DNA of 64,000 bases from an uncultured Clostridia bacterium (GTDB lineage: Bacteria > Bacillota > Clostridia > Christensenellales > Borkfalkiaceae): positions 30,300 to 94,299 of the forward strand of contig CALVWQ010000004.1 of the NCBI GenBank assembly GCA_944367535.1, given 5' to 3'. The position numbers were made by a program, and so were the translations under genes. The notes beneath the pieces were generated by a model, which was given only the letters and a program-made list of their open reading frames with translations, did not search any database and was not told the origin of the DNA. Shown here piece after piece: positions 60,654 to 64,000 of the stretch (positions are counted from its first letter, which is position 1; each line of letters starts with the position of its first letter).

Positions 60654-62714
60654 TTATTTACTGTATTTTGCCGCTATTTCGGCTATATATTCAAGTTGCG
60701 CCGCATCGTAGCCTTCTTTATAGAATTTGCCGTTAAATTCTACGGTATACTCGCCTTCCGCCGCGTCTTTACAATCGTTGATAGCGGTGTCCGCTATTTG
60801 CGCTATGGAACGGGTTACGGTCGAATCAGACTCTATTTTAAGACTTCCGTTTTCAAAGGTTATTACCGCGTAAGCCTTTGCCGTAAATTCGTAATTATAA
60901 TAATCGTAAGTTTCGCCAAATCCCGTTAAAACCGCGGAATACGCAGCGTACACGCCGTCCGTCGTATCGAGTATCTCGCCGTACTGATTTGCTCCATCCG
61001 TCCAATCGCCCTCGCGCCATACTTCCGTCTTTATATTGAGATATCCTTGCTTTTGGGCAGAAGTAACGCGAGTTCCGTATTCTACGGAAAGTATTTTACC
61101 CAAATCGCCGAACGATTGCTCGTTTGCAATCATCGCCTCTATTGCAACTTTATCTTCTTTAAGTACTACGGTCTGAAATCTCAAACCCTGCCTGCCGTTT
61201 GCTTTAATCGACGCTTTATTTAGCGTTTTCAACTCTAACTTTATCGCGTAAACGCCGTACTCGGCAACTTCGGCGGTACAAGCCTCGTCCGAATAATATT
61301 TTACGGAGTAAGTCGCGGTGGAATTATCAGTCTTTACGGTTGCGTTTTCAGTCCACTTGCCCGACTCTAAACCCGACACGGTTATTTCTTGGTCGCCCTT
61401 AAACGCCTTTACGAAATAGTTTGCCGAAATTATTTCGTTTTCGTTTATGCCGTCGAACAAGTTATGCGTAGAAAGAGTTGCTACGGTTACGCTTTCGCCT
61501 GCCGCTACCACCGTATCTTTCGCCGCCCAAATGCCCGCGTCGTTAGCCGTATCGTAACTCAAACTCGCGCCTTGACGGTCGATTACCAACGGGAAATTAT
61601 CGTAAACGGTGTAATGCGAATCCACGCCCTCGGGTTGCGGGTCTCGCTTTACCGCGCCGTATAAATAATTGCTGCTCGTCCTTGCCCCGTATACGCCCGC
61701 TCCGCTTTCTTTTACGAGCGAAACGTTTTTAGTTCCGTTAGAAGCGGCAAGCGAAACGCCGTCAATATTCGTTATTACGAGTTTTGCCGATTTATCGGTT
61801 TTAAGCGCAGCGCCGGTTATCGCGTTGAAATTTTGTAAAGTAGTGTTTTTACCGTATATATCCGTATACGAAGAGGCGTTTTTTAAATTTTTGATAGTTC
61901 TTATCGTCAATTTCGCCGTTTTTATCGCTGTAGTACCGTCAAGCACGAAAGTATCGTTAGCCGTATCGTTATAGTTGCCGACTTTTAACGAATTAGTTTC
62001 GTAATCGTAATAAAAGGCGTATTCTTGATTCCTGAAATCCGCACAAACGCTTGTGTTCGTAACGTATTTATAGGGTGAATTACTATAACTCGGCGTGTTA
62101 AAACCTAGCGTCCGTCCCGCAGTTCTTATTGAAATAAACGAACCCGTAGGTTGAGATTCTCCGTAGTTGTTATGCGGATAAATGGTAATAACGAAATAAT
62201 TATTCGCGTTTTCCGTATCTTCTACCGCTATATCTATAACGTCGTAATTTCTTGCGTTATAACTTTTAGTAGTTTCGTTAAATTTCAACGCCGTCCAAGT
62301 TTCGTTTCCGTCGTTGGGTACCGCAAATTTTATAAACGGCGTAGTCAACGCGTTATCCGCCAAATAAATCGGCTTTGCGTAATTTATCTGCATTATTTCG
62401 CCGTTTGCATCGTTTCCCGCCGTAGTAACTCTGTCGATATATACGCCGTTGGCTTTATACGCGCCTTCCCAAGAGCCACCCGCCTCGGTCGCCGGAATTT
62501 TCGACGTTCTGATTTCCGCCTCGGCGAACTTAACGACCGCCTCGTCTATCGCGTTTTTTCCGTCCGTTACCTTAAACAAGCCCGCCAAATCCGCTTCGGT
62601 TACGGTGCGCGTTTCGGCAAGAGCCTTAACGGGGAGTCTTACGACGCCTATCATCGTAGCCGCTAGCGCACATACGACGAACAACGACGCCACTTTGTTT
62701 CTAATCCTTTTCAT
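60654..62714 (-). CDS. Secreted surface protein, paralogue of the giant island protein
   Basis: 686 residues. The N-terminus has a signal peptide (about 1-33, VCALAATMIGVVRLPVKALA). Residues 35-380 (module A: LFKVTDGKNAIDEAVVKFAEAEIRTS, FYYDYETNSLKVGNYNDT, LTIRTIKNLKNASSYTDIYGKNT, TDKSAKLVITNIDG) match the first module of the 1263-aa protein closely. The C-terminal 200 residues (NGRQGLRFQTVVLKED, YGTRVTSAQKQGYLN, DYYNYEFTAKAYAVITFENG) form a different domain of the kind often seen in clostridial cell-surface proteins. No anchor is seen. GAAAGGAGAAG precedes the ATG. It has its own promoter and a leader of about 110 nt. Confidence 0.82.
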   Translation of the reverse strand: MKRIRNKVASLFVVCALAATMIGVVRLPVKALAETRTVTEADLAGLFKVTDGKNAIDEAVVKFAEAEIRTSKIPATEAGGSWEGAYKANGVYIDRVTTAGNDANGEIMQINYAKPIYLADNALTTPFIKFAVPNDGNETWTALKFNETTKSYNARNYDVIDIAVEDTENANNYFVITIYPHNNYGESQPTGSFISIRTAGRTLGFNTPSYSNSPYKYVTNTSVCADFRNQEYAFYYDYETNSLKVGNYNDTANDTFVLDGTTAIKTAKLTIRTIKNLKNASSYTDIYGKNTTLQNFNAITGAALKTDKSAKLVITNIDGVSLAASNGTKNVSLVKESGAGVYGARTSSNYLYGAVKRDPQPEGVDSHYTVYDNFPLVIDRQGASLSYDTANDAGIWAAKDTVVAAGESVTVATLSTHNLFDGINENEIISANYFVKAFKGDQEITVSGLESGKWTENATVKTDNSTATYSVKYYSDEACTAEVAEYGVYAIKLELKTLNKASIKANGRQGLRFQTVVLKEDKVAIEAMIANEQSFGDLGKILSVEYGTRVTSAQKQGYLNIKTEVWREGDWTDGANQYGEILDTTDGVYAAYSAVLTGFGETYDYYNYEFTAKAYAVITFENGSLKIESDSTVTRSIAQIADTAINDCKDAAEGEYTVEFNGKFYKEGYDAAQLEYIAEIAAKYSK

Positions 62715-62740
62715 ACTCTTCTCCTTTCAGAAAAATATTT

Positions 62741-62760
62741 CGGCGTAAAAGCGAACGCCG
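62741..62760 (-). promoter_or_regulatory. Hairpin in the leader of the 686-aa protein gene
   Basis: CGGCGT/ACGCCG stem (62741-62746 with 62755-62760), 8-nt loop, between the transcription start and the ribosome-binding site. Possible mRNA stabiliser. Confidence 0.4.
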
Positions 62761-62831
62761 ACGCTGAAATTACTTGCAGGAAAGTCATTTACGGCAATTT
62801 AAGCGACTTGACCCCACATAATTTCTTCTCA

Positions 62832-62860
62832 ATTATATAACAAAAAAGCCGCCGTGTCGA
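62832..62860 (-). promoter_or_regulatory. Promoter of the 686-aa secreted protein gene
   Basis: Minus-strand TCGACA (62855-62860), 17-base spacer, TATAAT (62832-62837). Predicted start near 62825. Confidence 0.7.
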
Positions 62861-63061
62861 TAGTTACTAAAAAAATAAAAACGGAACGATGAAGCGTTCG
62901 TTCTATTACCGTTGCGCAACGCGAATTTGCTTACGACAAACGAATTTAGTTATTTCGTCTTTTTAAAAAATTCATCTATAAAATCATTGCCATTTACAAA
63001 AAAAGTTTGATATAATCTTACGCAGAAAATTATTACATCCACTGCAAAAGACGGATAATTA
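62861..63061. other. Gene-free stretch
   Basis: About 200 AT-rich bases between the promoter and the SGNH pseudogene. Nothing further recognised. Confidence 0.4.
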
Positions 63062-63477
63062 GGAAAAGTATTTATTTTGGGGGATAGTTATTCGACTTTT
63101 AAAGGGAACAATCCTGAAAGTTACCCTCATTATTACGACGAAAACAGTCTGGATTTATTCGGTTTTAACGCTAAAGAATATACTTGGTGGAGTTTGTTTT
63201 AAAAAGATCGGACGGCGTTTTAACGTTGAACGACAGTTGTTCTGGCAGCACAATTTGCTATACAGGCTACGACGGTTCAAACGCAAAAAAAACGTCTTTA
63301 CTATTCCGTATGAAAAATTATATCGAAAACGGATATTTTAACAAAAATAAAATAGATACGATATTCGTTTTCGGCGGCACTAACGACAGTTGGGCAAATT
63401 CGCCGTTGGGTATCGACGCCAACGAAAGCGATTTTTATAGTTTCCGCCCCGCCACAAGAGAATTGTACGCACCCTAA
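63062..63477 (+). pseudogene. Remnant of an SGNH/GDSL-family hydrolase
   Basis: Joining two frames restores GKVFILGDSYSTFKGN (block I with catalytic Ser), EYTWWS, then after a 1-base shift near 63200 KRSDGVLTLNDSCSGSTIC and DTIFVFGGTNDSWANSPLG (block III GGTND with Asn). The frame is broken by stops upstream of 63062, shifted in the middle, and ends after RELYAP without the C-terminal Asp-His block. It is therefore dead: truncated at both ends and frameshifted. It is the only plus-strand gene remnant at this island end. Confidence 0.75.
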
Positions 63478-63496
63478 CGATAAAAAGTTTAGGTGC

Positions 63497-63688
63497 TTAT
63501 ATTTCTTTTCTCACGAATATTTCGGGATTATTATCAACAGATGAATACACACGCAGCACATTGCCGGGCGAATAAGATCGCTCGGCTTTTTTATTACTAT
63601 CTTCTATTACTCCATATTTTTGCCTTTCGTCTTGGTCGTTGTAGCACAGTATCACTATGGAAATAGATGGATTATCAATTATAATCAA
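63497..63688 (-). CDS. Hypothetical 63-aa ORF, doubtful
   Basis: 63 residues (SIVILCYNDQDERQKYGVIEDSNKKAERSYSPGNVLRVYSSVDNNPEIFVRKEI region) without a convincing ribosome-binding site. It may be the tail of a decayed element gene or a chance frame. No family recognised. Confidence 0.25.
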   Translation of the reverse strand: MIIIDNPSISIVILCYNDQDERQKYGVIEDSNKKAERSYSPGNVLRVYSSVDNNPEIFVRKEI

Positions 63689-63864
63689 ATTGAATCCGTT
63701 ATAACCGAATACTTCAAGAAAACTAACTACAAAATAAAAAGATTAAAACGTAAAAAAGTCAGTAAATAAAAGGCTTTCAACGATTTTTTGAAGTATAAAT
63801 TAGGTATAAATGTAAACAAGATTTAATATCAAAACCAACCACAAAATATAGTAAAAATAAAGAA

Positions 63865-63890
63865 AAAGACCACAATATTTAGTGGTCTTT
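63865..63890. terminator. Hairpin terminator beside the right tRNA fragment
   Basis: AAAGACCAC (63865-63873) pairs with GTGGTCTTT (63882-63890), 8-nt AT loop, preceded by an A-tract. It sits directly 3' of the tRNA fragment's CCA end, mirroring the arrangement at 33431-33470. Confidence 0.7.
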
Positions 63891-63933
63891 GGCGTCCCCA
63901 CAGGGAATCGAACCCCGAACTAGCCCTTAGGAG
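63890..63933 (-). other. 3' half of tRNA-Arg(CCU), presumed attachment site (right)
   Basis: On the minus strand: anticodon loop CTCCTAA, 3' anticodon stem GGGCT, T-arm CGGGG-TTCGATT-CCCTG, acceptor 3' strand TGGGGAC, discriminator G, CCA. The neighbouring 5' side (AAGGAACGA, then AT-rich) cannot supply the missing half. It ends at the same tRNA position as the left fragment but differs at 11 of 44 bases, so it came from another element or another tRNA-Arg allele. Confidence 0.78.
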
Positions 63934-64000
63934 TCGTTCCTTATCATTAAAATAAAGGTAAAAACTGTGAGTTGTTTTCAAAATCGCTACTAAAATCGCC

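Larger units (their letters stand above)
33473..63933. mobile_element. Putative 30.4-kb integrated genomic island in tRNA-Arg(CCU)
   Basis: Bounded by two different 44-bp tRNA-Arg(CCU) 3' halves in the same orientation (33473-33516 and 63890-63933; 33 of 44 bases identical, sharing CCCTTAGGAG). The margins contain decayed genes; the interior is a one-strand carbohydrate locus. A 10-bp AAGTATAAAT motif occurs near both ends in inverted orientation. No integrase, relaxase or phage structural gene was found, so mobility is probably lost or resides in an element beyond the window. The right fragment also lacks a tRNA 5' half next to it, implying that a further element follows. Confidence 0.6.

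Noticed and set aside
33473-63933. Prophage or conjugative element
   Set aside because: No integrase, terminase, portal, relaxase or type IV coupling genes were found in the interval.
1-64000. CRISPR arrays, insertion sequences and rRNA genes
   Set aside because: I saw no regularly spaced direct repeats, transposase motifs or rRNA segments on either strand.

Overview
The window looks like a chromosome segment of an anaerobic, fermentative Firmicute, probably an uncultured gut clostridium. The evidence is an [FeFe] hydrogenase, many cytosolic iron-sulfur redox proteins, HrcA/CIRCE heat-shock control, strong Shine-Dalgarno sites and sigma-A-type promoters (TTGACA-17-TATAAT). I cannot name the species. 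A Christensenellales-like lineage is a guess.

Left core (1-20.7 kb). An amino-sugar locus comes first: a partial nagA, then a minus-strand operon of PIG-L deacetylase, NagB-like deaminase, acetyltransferase, MtlD-like dehydrogenase and PfkB kinase. It is divergent from an AraC regulator that leads a TPR/DUF4037 pair. Next are an ABC exporter, htpG and hsp20 (each with promoter and CIRCE operator), a BFD-like ferredoxin, a TIGR01906 membrane protein, an ATP-grasp enzyme, a structured ncRNA with a consensus promoter, TrkH/TrkA, and a group B-type [FeFe] hydrogenase.

Energy operon (20.9-32.6 kb). Eleven minus-strand genes are tightly packed: fumC, hdrB, hdrC, hdrA, flxD, flxC, flxB, flxA, frdB, frdA and an AspT/SucE-family exchanger. 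I read this as a cytosolic flavin-based bifurcation complex (FlxABCD-HdrABC) wired to a soluble, anchor-less fumarate reductase. Fumarase would supply fumarate, the exchanger would export succinate, and the neighbouring hydrogenase could use reduced ferredoxin. This is the best candidate in the window for an undescribed system. A GC-rich structured leader or ncRNA lies upstream.

Island (33.5-63.9 kb). The right half is bounded by two different 44-bp 3' halves of tRNA-Arg(CCU), both cut in the anticodon loop. This suggests a 30.4-kb integrated element, probably one of a tandem series because neither end has an intact tRNA. Both margins hold decayed genes and a shared inverted AAGTATAAAT motif. 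No integrase is visible. The interior is a glycan-use locus on one strand: a large secreted protein followed by a 35-aa peptide, then a GntR/LacI-type regulator leading a long operon. That operon encodes a giant membrane-anchored Ig-like protein, an ABC importer, a second secreted multidomain protein, a DUF4838 lipoprotein, a small unknown protein, a Gfo/Idh/MocA oxidoreductase, two SIS proteins flanking an ADP-ribosylglycohydrolase-family protein, a ribokinase-DUF4838 fusion, a GH28-like protein, an esterase-like hydrolase and a DMT transporter. A pectin-like or other plant glycan is a reasonable guess for the substrate.
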